NCBI GenBank assembly: GCA_945890735.1
Contig: CAMDCZ010000042.1
Coordinates: 1 to 15,149, forward strand
Length of the DNA: 15,149 nt
From: Bordetella parapertussis
GTDB taxonomy: Bacteria; Pseudomonadota; Gammaproteobacteria; Burkholderiales; Burkholderiaceae_C
Reading direction: 5' to 3'
Position numbers and translations under genes: made by a program. The notes below the pieces were generated by a model that saw only the letters and a list, made by a program, of their open reading frames with translations, had not been told where the DNA came from and did not search any database. Below, one piece after another: positions 1-7,071 of the stretch. Numbering within the stretch: the first letter of the stretch is position 1; each line of letters starts with the position of its first letter.

Positions 1-486
1 GCCTTGGGACAAAAGTCTGAAAATTTCATACTCACGCGAAGTCAGTGATGCGATTCGTTGGCTCTCATCGGTTTGCACACTCGCTGCCAATTCATGGTTC
101 AGACCAGGGGTGGCAAATACCTCGCCTCTGAACACCGTGTGCACTGCCCTCACCAACTCTTCTGGTTGCGCATTCTTGGACACAAAGCCCATCGCGCCAG
201 TCTGCATGGCTCGCTGAACCACCTGGGCCGAGTCGTACATGCTGCAAACCAGCACCCGGGCTGCCGATTCACGCGCCAGGATTTTTTGCAACAAGGCCAA
301 GCCACCCACACCGGGCATGGACAAATCGGTGACCGTCACATCTGGCGAATGCGTCACAAAGGCATGGTAGCCCTCGTCCGCCGTGTTGGCCTCTGCCACG
401 ACTTCGATGGCGTGGTCTTGCGACAGCAACCGCCAATAACCAGAACGAACGACCGGATGGTCATCGACCAGCAAGACGCGGATCAT
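1..486 (-). CDS. NarL/FixJ-family response regulator, partial (C-terminus outside window)
   Basis: This is the transcription-regulating half of a two-component pair. It reads from the ATG at 486 and is open for 162 codons to the first base of the window. Residues 1-120 form a receiver domain: the acidic pair D8-D9, the likely phospho-acceptor D54 followed by LSMPG, S82 in the switch position and the invariant K104. At about residues 148-162 the start of a LuxR/GerE helix-turn-helix is visible (LTSREYEIFRLLSQG), so the DNA-binding domain is cut by the edge. Its ATG overlaps the kinase stop codon as ATGA (486-483), so the two are translationally coupled and almost certainly partners. The regulated genes cannot be told from the sequence. 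The family call is firm; the signal is unknown. Confidence 0.93.
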   Translation of the reverse strand, partial: MIRVLLVDDHPVVRSGYWRLLSQDHAIEVVAEANTADEGYHAFVTHSPDVTVTDLSMPGVGGLALLQKILARESAARVLVCSMYDSAQVVQRAMQTGAMGFVSKNAQPEELVRAVHTVFRGEVFATPGLNHELAASVQTDESQRIASLTSREYEIFRLLSQG

Positions 487-1400
487 GGCGCACCCCCTGA
501 TGGCAACCAAACCGACACCTTCAAGCCCTGGCCCAAGGTGCTTTCAAGCTGCAACTGCCCACCCAAACTGGCCACACGCTCGCGCATACCCAGCAAACCA
601 AAACCAGCATGGTTGGCATGGACGTCAAACATGCCAATGCCGTTGTCATGCATGACCAAATGCAAATCACCGCTGTCTGACTGACTGATCCGAACGATGA
701 CTTGGCTGGCCTGGGCATGGCGCGCCACATTCGTCAAACCCTCTTGCACCAGCCTGTAGACAGTGACGTTGAGATAGTCATTCGTGTCTGTGAGCAGCGC
801 ATCCGCTTGAAATTGACACTGCACCCCTGAGCTGACTTGCCATTGGGCACAAAGCGATTCAATCGCATCGAACAAACCCATGCTGTCCAACACCGCCGGT
901 CGCAAACGCTGCAACATGTTGCGGGTCATCTGCGACACCTGTTGCGCAGACGCAGAAATGCGCTGCGCTGATGCCATCACTTCGTCAAATGAAAGCTTGC
1001 CCATGGACAACACAGCCGCTTCGGTTCGGATGGCTGTGCAAGTCTGGCCCATTTCATCGTGCAAATCGCGCGCCAATGCGCGTCGTTCATCTTCTTGGGC
1101 TGAAAACAAACGTTGGGCCAGGTCGCTGTTGTGGCTGAGCAGTTCCTGCACTTTGTGCTCGGAGCGAATGCGCTCTTGGACTTCCCGTTGCGCGTCACGG
1201 GTTCGACGCCAAGAGTACCAAGTCAGCCCCAGACTCAACACCAGCAATGCCCAGGGAACTTCATCGAGTTGCAACGGCTCATGGCCACGTGTGTAGAAAG
1301 TGACCGATTCGGCCCACTCGAAATTCACGGCGTAAAGCCAAAAAATCGCTACCGCCAACAACACCCAGAGCAAATCTTTTTGAGCACGTTTGAGATTCAT
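483..1400 (-). CDS. Membrane sensor histidine kinase, NarX/DegS-type (HisKA_3)
   Basis: A 305-residue kinase for the overlapping response regulator. Two hydrophobic segments (about residues 11-26 and 48-64) flank a short loop of some 22 residues, so the input domain is tiny; the signal may be sensed within the membrane or by a partner. A helical linker (65-100) leads to the dimerisation box with the phospho-accepting histidine H114 in RDLHDEMGQ. The ATPase domain shows the N box QEGLTNVARHA (219-229), the G1 box DNGIG (252-256) and the G2 region GFGLLGMRERV (266-276). These are hallmarks of kinases that phosphorylate NarL-type regulators. The region before the ATG at 1400 has no clear Shine-Dalgarno, so an alternative start is possible. 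The hydrolase gene lies 67 bases upstream on the same strand. Confidence 0.93.
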   Translation of the reverse strand: MNLKRAQKDLLWVLLAVAIFWLYAVNFEWAESVTFYTRGHEPLQLDEVPWALLVLSLGLTWYSWRRTRDAQREVQERIRSEHKVQELLSHNSDLAQRLFSAQEDERRALARDLHDEMGQTCTAIRTEAAVLSMGKLSFDEVMASAQRISASAQQVSQMTRNMLQRLRPAVLDSMGLFDAIESLCAQWQVSSGVQCQFQADALLTDTNDYLNVTVYRLVQEGLTNVARHAQASQVIVRISQSDSGDLHLVMHDNGIGMFDVHANHAGFGLLGMRERVASLGGQLQLESTLGQGLKVSVWLPSGGAP

Positions 1401-1467
1401 CCGGCCATTCTAGGCAGAACAAATGCTGTCTGAGCTTGACTTGGCTGACCGGGAATCATTCCCGCAT

Positions 1468-2259
1468 TCACCAGCTGTTTCGCAGCTGCCGTAGTTTGAC
1501 AAACACGGTTTCTGCATCGGGGTTGGCCGGCAAGTCTGGAAAGGCGGCCTTCAACTGCGTTTTGACCGTGGCTTGGTCCAAACGGAAAAACGTGTTGACC
1601 TCTCTCTCCATGGCCAAGGTGGTCACCAACGGTGCATTCAGGTCTTGGCCCGTCACCTGGTCGAGCAAAGCTTGAGCGCGCAGGTTGTCTGGTTCACGAT
1701 CCATGGTGAAGCGCAAATTGTTTTCGATGTAATCATGACCCGGGTAGATCAAGGTGTTGGCAGGCAGGGTGTTGAGTTGATTGGCAAAGGTGCTGTAGAG
1801 GGACTTGGCATTGCCCCCGTTGTGGCAATTGCCAGCGCCTGCATTGAACAACGTATCCCCTGAAAACAAAGCGGGTTGGTCGGTGTGGGCGCGCAAGCAG
1901 ACATGGCACATGGTGTGTCCCGGCGTGTCCAGGGCTTCAAGCTCAACGGTTTTGCCCACCTTGATGATGTCGCCGGCGATCAAACCGCGGAACATCCCAG
2001 GGATGCTGTCTTTGGCTTTGGCATGCGCCAAAACTTTCGCGCCTGTGGCAGCCACCACTGCCTCGTTGCCGCCAATGTGGTCAAAATGTTCGTGGGTGTT
2101 GAGGATTTGGGTGATGTCCCAACCCTGGTCTTTGGCAGCCTTTAAACATTTGTCACTGTCCAAAGGGTCAATCGCCAAGGCCTCGCCTGTTTCAGCACAA
2201 GCAATCAAGTAATTGAAATTGCGGTAGGGGTTGGCGGTCCAAATCTGTTTGACGATCAT
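1468..2259 (-). CDS. Glyoxalase II-like metallo-beta-lactamase-fold hydrolase
   Basis: A 263-residue member of the hydroxyacylglutathione hydrolase group, which hydrolyses S-acylglutathione thioesters (for example S-lactoylglutathione in methylglyoxal detoxification) in the cytoplasm. The two-metal site is complete: THEHFDH (H56, H58, D60, H61), H115 in DTPGH, the bridging D135 in SGDTLF, and H175 in YPGHDY. The C-terminal part (180-263), with REPDN and MEREVNTFFR, is the HAGH-type substrate-binding extension. The usual glyoxalase-II stretch AGCGR..EG after SGDTLF is replaced here by NAGAGNCHNGGN (139-150), so the preferred thioester may differ from the classical one. The start codon has only a weak AAGG upstream. 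I leave the gene symbol empty because gloB-equivalent activity is not certain. Confidence 0.85.
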   Translation of the reverse strand: MIVKQIWTANPYRNFNYLIACAETGEALAIDPLDSDKCLKAAKDQGWDITQILNTHEHFDHIGGNEAVVAATGAKVLAHAKAKDSIPGMFRGLIAGDIIKVGKTVELEALDTPGHTMCHVCLRAHTDQPALFSGDTLFNAGAGNCHNGGNAKSLYSTFANQLNTLPANTLIYPGHDYIENNLRFTMDREPDNLRAQALLDQVTGQDLNAPLVTTLAMEREVNTFFRLDQATVKTQLKAAFPDLPANPDAETVFVKLRQLRNSW

Positions 2260-2280
2260 GCTTTGCCTTGGGAGTCTTGG

Positions 2281-2309
2281 GCTTCATCATAGTTTCATCA
2301 GAAAGTCAT
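2281..2309 (+). promoter_or_regulatory. Candidate PHO box, three units, upstream of plcP-like gene
   Basis: Three 7-mers GCTTCAT, GTTTCAT and AAGTCAT start at 2281, 2292 and 2303, exactly 11 bases apart, each ending in TCAT. The PhoB consensus is CTGTCAT repeated every 11 bases. The best adjacent pair matches 10 of 14 fixed positions. The set lies 85 bases before the ATG at 2394. A weak -10 candidate, TTTAAG, lies at 2318. The orientation fits the plus-strand gene rather than the divergent hydrolase. Confidence 0.55.
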
Positions 2310-2393
2310 ATTCGCTCTTTAAGCTTGCTCAGACGACCCACCTGAAGGCGTCAATGAACATCCTTGGATTGACATCAACGCAAAGAGGGGCCA

Positions 2394-3233
2394 ATGCACT
2401 ACCGAGCTGTATTCATTTCAGATCTTCACCTTGGCACACCAGGCTGCCAAGCCGATGCGTTGCTCGACTTCCTCAAATCCCACAGCAGCGACCACCTTTA
2501 CCTGGTCGGCGACATTGTTGACGGCTGGCAACTGCGGCGCAAATGGCACTGGCCTCAAGCCCACAATGACGTGGTTCAAAAAATCTTGCGTCGTGTTCGC
2601 AAGGGTTGCAACGTGGTTTACATCCCGGGCAACCATGATGAATTTGCGCGTGATTTTGTCGATCACCACTTTGGTGGCGTGCAAGTCCTGGAAGAAGCCA
2701 CCCACACCATGCTGGATGGCCGACGCTTGTGGTTGATACACGGAGACTATTTCGACCCGGTGGTGAAATATGCCAAATGGTTGGCTTATGTGGGCGACAG
2801 TTTGTATGAATTGACATTGCGCATCAACCGACATTTCAACCGCATCCGCGCTCGCATGGGCTTGCCCTATTGGTCCTTGTCAGCCTTTTTGAAGGGCAAA
2901 GTGAAAAAGGCCCTGAACTTCGTGGCTGATTTCGAAAAAGCAGTGGCCCACGAGGCCGACAAACGTGGTTACCAAGGGGTGGTCTGTGGCCATATCCACC
3001 GCGCCGAAATACGCATGATCGATGGCATCATTTATTGCAACGATGGCGATTGGGTTGAGAGCCGGTCTGCCTTGGTTGAACATGTGGATGGTCGGCTCGA
3101 GTTGATTTTTTGGGACCAGGTGGTGGATTTCGTCCCCGCCATTGAGCAGCCTGTGGGCCAAACCACCACCAGACCAGCGCCCGTGCCAGTGGCCATGCCG
3201 GTGACCTCTCAAGTGGCTCAACCAACGCTTTGA
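2394..3233 (+). CDS. plcP: PlcP-like phospholipid phosphoesterase (calcineurin-type metallophosphatase)
   Basis: A 279-residue calcineurin-like phosphoesterase. The metal-binding motifs are complete: SDLHLG with D10 and H12, VGDIVDGW with D40, GNHDE (N80, H81), LIHGD with H116, and CGHIH with H200 and H202. The stretches YLVGDIVDGWQLRR (36-49) and WPQAHNDVVQK are typical of the PlcP group of alphaproteobacteria and other Gram-negatives. These are often annotated as UDP-2,3-diacylglucosamine hydrolase, but experimentally PlcP cleaves phosphatidylcholine and PE headgroups to diacylglycerol during phosphate starvation. The last 30 residues are Pro/Thr-rich and probably disordered. An AGAGGGG ribosome site precedes the ATG. 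The gene follows a three-unit PHO-box candidate and overlaps the lysophospholipid transporter gene. PlcP rather than LpxH is my inference from memory of the family and from context. Confidence 0.82.
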   Translation: MHYRAVFISDLHLGTPGCQADALLDFLKSHSSDHLYLVGDIVDGWQLRRKWHWPQAHNDVVQKILRRVRKGCNVVYIPGNHDEFARDFVDHHFGGVQVLEEATHTMLDGRRLWLIHGDYFDPVVKYAKWLAYVGDSLYELTLRINRHFNRIRARMGLPYWSLSAFLKGKVKKALNFVADFEKAVAHEADKRGYQGVVCGHIHRAEIRMIDGIIYCNDGDWVESRSALVEHVDGRLELIFWDQVVDFVPAIEQPVGQTTTRPAPVPVAMPVTSQVAQPTL

Positions 3234-4474
3234 AAGCCAAAGCCGCGCCGGGCTTTCATTGGCTGATCAGCGCCCAATTCGTCTCTGCACTGGCCGACAA
3301 CGCGCTGTTGTTGCTGACCATGGCTGTGCTCATGGAGCAAGGACATGCTGCGTTTTGGATTCCGCTGCTGAAGTTGATGTTCACACTTTCTTACGTGGTG
3401 TTGGGTCCCTGGGTTGGCGCTTGGGCCGACACTTGGCCCAAACAACGCGTGATGATGTGGGCCAATGCCGTCAAAGCAGTGGCCTGCTCAGCCCTGCTCA
3501 TGGGCTGGAGTCCATTGCTGGCCTTTGCCATGGCAGGGCTTGGAGCTGCCATTTATGCGCCTGCCAAGTACGGATTGATCACCGAACTCGAACCGCCTGA
3601 GCGTTTGGTCGCTGCCAATGGCTGGATTGAGGTGAGCACTGTCTGCGCAGCATTGTTTGGGGTGATGTTGGGCGGTTTGTTGGTCGCCGACCACTGGCTG
3701 GTCAGCGGTCCATATCAGGTCCTGCAAACGGTTTTGCCGCAGACCAGTCTGTACGTGGGCTCCATGTTGGTGCTGTTGCTTCTCTATGTCGCTTCTGCAC
3801 TTTTGAATCTGCGCATCCCAGACAGTGGTGTGCGGTATGCGGCCAGCAGTTGGCACGTCAAGGCAGTCTGGCTGCGGTTCAAGTCGGATCACCTCACACT
3901 GTGGCGTGACCCCCTGGGGGGGATCAGCTTGTCAGTCACCACTTTGTTTTGGGGTGTAGGTGCCACATTGCAATTGCTGGTCTTGGCGTGGGCGCAAGAC
4001 ACACTGTCACTGAACCTGACGCAGGCAGCCTACCTGCAAGGCGCAACGGCCGTGGGGGTGGTGTGCGGGGCGGTCTTGGCGGCGCGACTGATTGCATTGA
4101 ATCGCGCACCCACGGTGATCGCCATGGGCATGGTGTTGGGATTGATGCTCCCCCTGATGTCGGTGGTTTCCGCTTGGCAGATTGCCATCGTCTTGATCTT
4201 TGCGATTGGTGTGGTGGGCGGTTTTTTTGTGGTGCCCATGAATGCCATGCTGCAGCACCGAGGCGTTCAATTGCTCAGTGCAGGCCGTTCTATTTCAGTT
4301 CAAAACGTCAATGAAAACGCCAATATTTTGTTCATGATGGGTGTCTACAGCGCCTTGCTCTATGCCCAAGTCGATGTCAGCACACTGTCTTGGCTGCTCG
4401 GCGGCTTGGTCACGTTCGGCATGGCGTGGGTGCGCTGGCGGTACCAGCGCATCGCCCGCCACCAAGCACTTTGA
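3230..4474 (+). CDS. lplT: Lysophospholipid transporter, LplT-type MFS
   Basis: A 414-residue major facilitator protein with about 12 membrane segments. It resembles E. coli LplT along its length: SAQFVSALADNALL near the N-terminus, VGAWADTWPKQRVMMWAN around 70-87, GAAIYAPAKYGLITEL around 105-120, TLFWGVGATLQLLVL in the middle, and GGFFVVPMNAMLQHRG around 330-345. LplT flips lysophospholipids such as lyso-PE across the inner membrane for re-acylation. In E. coli it is coupled to the acyltransferase Aas, which is absent here. The start is TTG at 3230, overlapping the plcP stop as TTGA, so translation is probably coupled; no in-frame ATG lies close by. The end is one base from the converging psd gene. 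Its pairing with plcP suggests handling of phospholipid breakdown products. Confidence 0.88.
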   Translation: MKAKAAPGFHWLISAQFVSALADNALLLLTMAVLMEQGHAAFWIPLLKLMFTLSYVVLGPWVGAWADTWPKQRVMMWANAVKAVACSALLMGWSPLLAFAMAGLGAAIYAPAKYGLITELEPPERLVAANGWIEVSTVCAALFGVMLGGLLVADHWLVSGPYQVLQTVLPQTSLYVGSMLVLLLLYVASALLNLRIPDSGVRYAASSWHVKAVWLRFKSDHLTLWRDPLGGISLSVTTLFWGVGATLQLLVLAWAQDTLSLNLTQAAYLQGATAVGVVCGAVLAARLIALNRAPTVIAMGMVLGLMLPLMSVVSAWQIAIVLIFAIGVVGGFFVVPMNAMLQHRGVQLLSAGRSISVQNVNENANILFMMGVYSALLYAQVDVSTLSWLLGGLVTFGMAWVRWRYQRIARHQAL

Positions 4475-4475
4475 C

Positions 4476-5339
4476 TCAAGGCAGCTTGAACAGGGCTTGG
4501 CCCATCTTGATCGGCGTTCCCTCGCAGAGGCCAGCTGCCCATTGAAAGCCATTGGGGACAAACACAATGATGGTGGAGCCGTGTTGAAACCAACCCAGCT
4601 CCTCACCCTTGCGAAAGGCCGTGTCACAGGCGATCTCATCTGGCCCTGTGTAGCGCGTATGCAGCAATTCGGGGATCGCGTGCAAACGGATGCTGGCTAC
4701 CAAAACGGCGGCCACGGGCACCAAAGCCACGGGGTACTTAGAGGGACCTGCTTCCAGTCGCAACAAGGCTCGCTCGTTTTTGCAAAACAACTTCTCCACC
4801 CGTTTGAGGGCAATGGGATTGACGTTCCAGGTATCGCCAGAGAAGTACTTCACCTGCGTGAGCTTGCCATCGCAAGGCGCGTGAAACCGGTGGTACATGG
4901 ATGAGGTGATGCGGATGGTCATGAACAAACCATCTCGCCAATCGGCATGGTCTGCATGGCCCAGCAAATCATCCAAGGTGTAGGGAAATCCTTTGGCCTG
5001 GTAAAGCGCACCATCGACGACTTGCCCCATGGCGCCAACGATGCCGTCGCAGGGGCTGGTGAATGCCTGTGGGTCAGCGTCCACGGTTCGGGCGCCTGGT
5101 TTGAGTTCACGGATAAAGCAATCGTGCAGGCTCTCAAACTCGGTTTTTTTAGCCTCGCTCAAGTCCAGGTCGGCAAACGATCGCCACACAGCGATGGAAG
5201 CGTTTTTCACCCACGGGGTTTTGATTTGACTGAACCAACCCATGAAATGCGTGAGCGCCAAGCGTGGGATGCGGTTGGTCAGTAAAAAGTTCAGGTCCTC
5301 ATTGGCTCCGATTTTATGAAACAGCGTTCGAATAGTCAT
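4476..5339 (-). CDS. psd: Phosphatidylserine decarboxylase (pyruvoyl enzyme)
   Basis: A 287-residue proenzyme that decarboxylates phosphatidylserine to phosphatidylethanolamine at the inner membrane. Counted from the ATG at 5339, the self-cleavage motif is HGST with G254-S255 (E. coli has LGST); the serine becomes the pyruvoyl group. The partner residues of the catalytic triad are visible: D98 in SPCDG and H153 in YHRFHAP. CFIRELKPGAR (74-84) and FMTIRITSSMYHRFH are typical of the family, and the length is normal. A TTG three bases upstream (5342) is an alternative start; the only Shine-Dalgarno-like AGGA (5353-5350) suits either. No pssA lies nearby, so this may be a specialised copy beside a housekeeping one. 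It converges on lplT with one base between, and diverges from the aminotransferase with about 50 bases between. Confidence 0.92.
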   Translation of the reverse strand: MTIRTLFHKIGANEDLNFLLTNRIPRLALTHFMGWFSQIKTPWVKNASIAVWRSFADLDLSEAKKTEFESLHDCFIRELKPGARTVDADPQAFTSPCDGIVGAMGQVVDGALYQAKGFPYTLDDLLGHADHADWRDGLFMTIRITSSMYHRFHAPCDGKLTQVKYFSGDTWNVNPIALKRVEKLFCKNERALLRLEAGPSKYPVALVPVAAVLVASIRLHAIPELLHTRYTGPDEIACDTAFRKGEELGWFQHGSTIIVFVPNGFQWAAGLCEGTPIKMGQALFKLP

Positions 5340-5343
5340 CAAT

Positions 5344-5361
5344 TTTTCATCCTCATGTCAT
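5344..5361 (+). promoter_or_regulatory. Candidate PHO box between psd and the aminotransferase
   Basis: TTTTCAT-CCTC-ATGTCAT fits CTGTCAT-N4-CTGTCAT at 11 of 14 positions, in the orientation of the aminotransferase. The box also covers the leader of the divergent psd gene. It ends 33 bases before the ATG at 5395, so a start site at normal spacing would leave a very short leader for that ATG. The spacing would suit the second ATG at 5416 better. No good -10 is visible (around 5371), so this is one of the weaker members of the set functionally. Confidence 0.45.
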
Positions 5362-5394
5362 ACAACGGGGTTTTGGGTTAAGGAGATATCAGCC

Positions 5395-7065
5395 ATGGAA
5401 GGGGTGGAATCAATCATGACAATTGCTTTGTGGGTTCTGACGGGTTTTCTGGGGGTTGCGTTGCTGATGAAAGTCACGCAGCGACTGCAACTGTCTTTGG
5501 CCAAGCATCCCTCGTTGGGTGGGCATTTGCGCATGGCCAAACGGGTTGCCAAATGGATTCCGGGGTACAGCTACACCCCAGACAAGTGGTTTTCTGCAGA
5601 CGGTGCACCCCAAGCCATTGCGGATCAACGCCGCACAGCGCTCTCGAGCCTGGGCCAAGCCTTGAAGTCCAGGAGCCCTGAAACCCTGGCCCAAACCGCA
5701 GCCACCAAACCCATGGTCTCGGACATGCAACTCACCAGCCAGTACCGCGTCCCATTTCAATTTCGCGACTTGCTTTCCCAGTACATCCAGACGGGCAGTT
5801 TCTGGCGCGAAAGCGAAGGTGCTTGGTTGACCGACTTGGATGGCAACCGATTCATCGATGTCACTGGCTCGTATGGCGTGAACTTGTTTGGACTGGACTT
5901 CTACAAAAGCTGTATCCAAGAGGGTGCGGCCATGGCGGAGAAATTGGGCCCGGTGCTGGGCTCTTACCACCCTTGCGTGCTGGACAACGTCAAGCAACTG
6001 TGCGCCATTTCTGGCCAAGAGGAAGTGTCTTTTCACATGTCGGGCACAGAAGCGGTCATGCAAGCTGTTCGTTTGGCAAGGTACCACACCAAAAAGCGCA
6101 AACTCGTTCGATTCACCGGGGCATACCACGGCTGGTGGGACGATGTTCAGCCCGGACCCGGCAACCCCATGCCGCCGTCGAGCGAGAGCTTGACCCTCAA
6201 CGAAATGCACCCCAACACGCTTCGGGTGTTGCGCAATCGAAATGACATCGCCTGCGTGCTGGTCAACCCCTTGCAAGCCATGCATGTCAACAAGGCTGCC
6301 CCGACAGACTCGACTTTGGTGGACGGCGGGCGGCAAGTGCATTACGACCGCGAAGCCTACACCCAGTGGCTGGCGCAATTGCGCCAAGTCTGTACCGAAA
6401 AAGGTATCGCCTTGATCATGGACGAGGTGTTCTTGGGATTCCGATTGGCGCCAGGTGGTGCACAAGCCTATTTCAAAGTCAAAGCAGACATGGTGACTTA
6501 CGGCAAAACCCTGGGAGGCGGTTTGCCCGTGGGCGTGGTTTGTGGCCAATCGCGCTGGATGAAACGGTTCAATGAGAACAACCCGGGAGACATTTGTTTT
6601 GCCCGTGGCACCTTCAACGCGCACCCGTACGTGATGACAACCATGAACGTGTTTTTGAACAGGCTGAAAACGCCTGAGGTTCAAAACCTCTATGCCCATG
6701 CCACTGAGCTGTGGCAAGAGCGTCAACGCAAACTCAACCAAGCCCTGGAAGCGGCCGGTTTGCCTGTCAAGGTCGCGGGCATGGAAACCATCTGGTCGGT
6801 GCTTTATGACAAACCAAGCCGCTACAACTGGATGCTTCAATACTATTTGCGCGAGCAAGGCATCGCCCTCAGCTGGGTGGGTTCAGGTCGCATGATCTTC
6901 AGCTTCAATATGGATGAGGCGGTGTTCGAGATGTTTTGCAAGCAGTTTGTGGCTGCAGCCCAGCGCATGAATGACGATGCATGGTGGTGGACACCGGCCA
7001 ATGAAACAAACCGCAACATCCGCCGATCCGTGTTCCGGGAGATGTTGCGGTTCAGATTGACTTGA
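5395..7065 (+). CDS. Membrane-anchored class III PLP aminotransferase (GSA-aminotransferase-like)
   Basis: A 556-residue PLP enzyme. Residues 9-25 form one N-terminal membrane anchor, followed by a charged linker of some 95 residues. The catalytic domain (about 117-525) is of the glutamate-1-semialdehyde aminotransferase type: SGTEAV (216-221) for the phosphate, FTGAYHGWWDD (240-250) with the ring-stacking region, the pyridine-binding D343 in MDEVFLGFR, and the Schiff-base lysine K371 in TYGKTLGGGLP. HemL is about 430 residues and soluble, so the anchor and C-terminal tail are extra; WWDD after YHG also differs from HemL. A strong AAGGAG (5380-5385) supports the ATG at 5395; an ATG at 5416 directly before the anchor is an alternative. 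Neighbours are all lipid genes, so a membrane or lipid-linked amine or aldehyde substrate is inferred. The exact reaction is unknown. Confidence 0.85.
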   Translation: MEGVESIMTIALWVLTGFLGVALLMKVTQRLQLSLAKHPSLGGHLRMAKRVAKWIPGYSYTPDKWFSADGAPQAIADQRRTALSSLGQALKSRSPETLAQTAATKPMVSDMQLTSQYRVPFQFRDLLSQYIQTGSFWRESEGAWLTDLDGNRFIDVTGSYGVNLFGLDFYKSCIQEGAAMAEKLGPVLGSYHPCVLDNVKQLCAISGQEEVSFHMSGTEAVMQAVRLARYHTKKRKLVRFTGAYHGWWDDVQPGPGNPMPPSSESLTLNEMHPNTLRVLRNRNDIACVLVNPLQAMHVNKAAPTDSTLVDGGRQVHYDREAYTQWLAQLRQVCTEKGIALIMDEVFLGFRLAPGGAQAYFKVKADMVTYGKTLGGGLPVGVVCGQSRWMKRFNENNPGDICFARGTFNAHPYVMTTMNVFLNRLKTPEVQNLYAHATELWQERQRKLNQALEAAGLPVKVAGMETIWSVLYDKPSRYNWMLQYYLREQGIALSWVGSGRMIFSFNMDEAVFEMFCKQFVAAAQRMNDDAWWWTPANETNRNIRRSVFREMLRFRLT

Positions 7066-7071
7066 ATGGAA

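Noticed and set aside
1450..1464. Palindrome CGGGAAT-C-ATTCCCG between the hydrolase and the kinase as a terminator
   Set aside because: Perfect 7-base arms but a one-base loop and no T-run on the transcribed strand; too weak to list, though it could be an operator.
2394..3233. Annotation of the phosphoesterase as LpxH (UDP-2,3-diacylglucosamine hydrolase of lipid A synthesis)
   Set aside because: The motifs YLVGDIVDGWQLRR and WPQAHNDVVQK and the setting with a glycosyltransferase and phosphate-type promoter fit PlcP better; a tree would decide.
5410..6858. A 482-codon open frame antisense to the aminotransferase
   Set aside because: No family motif; the plus-strand frame has all PLP-enzyme signatures and a strong ribosome site. 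It is a shadow.
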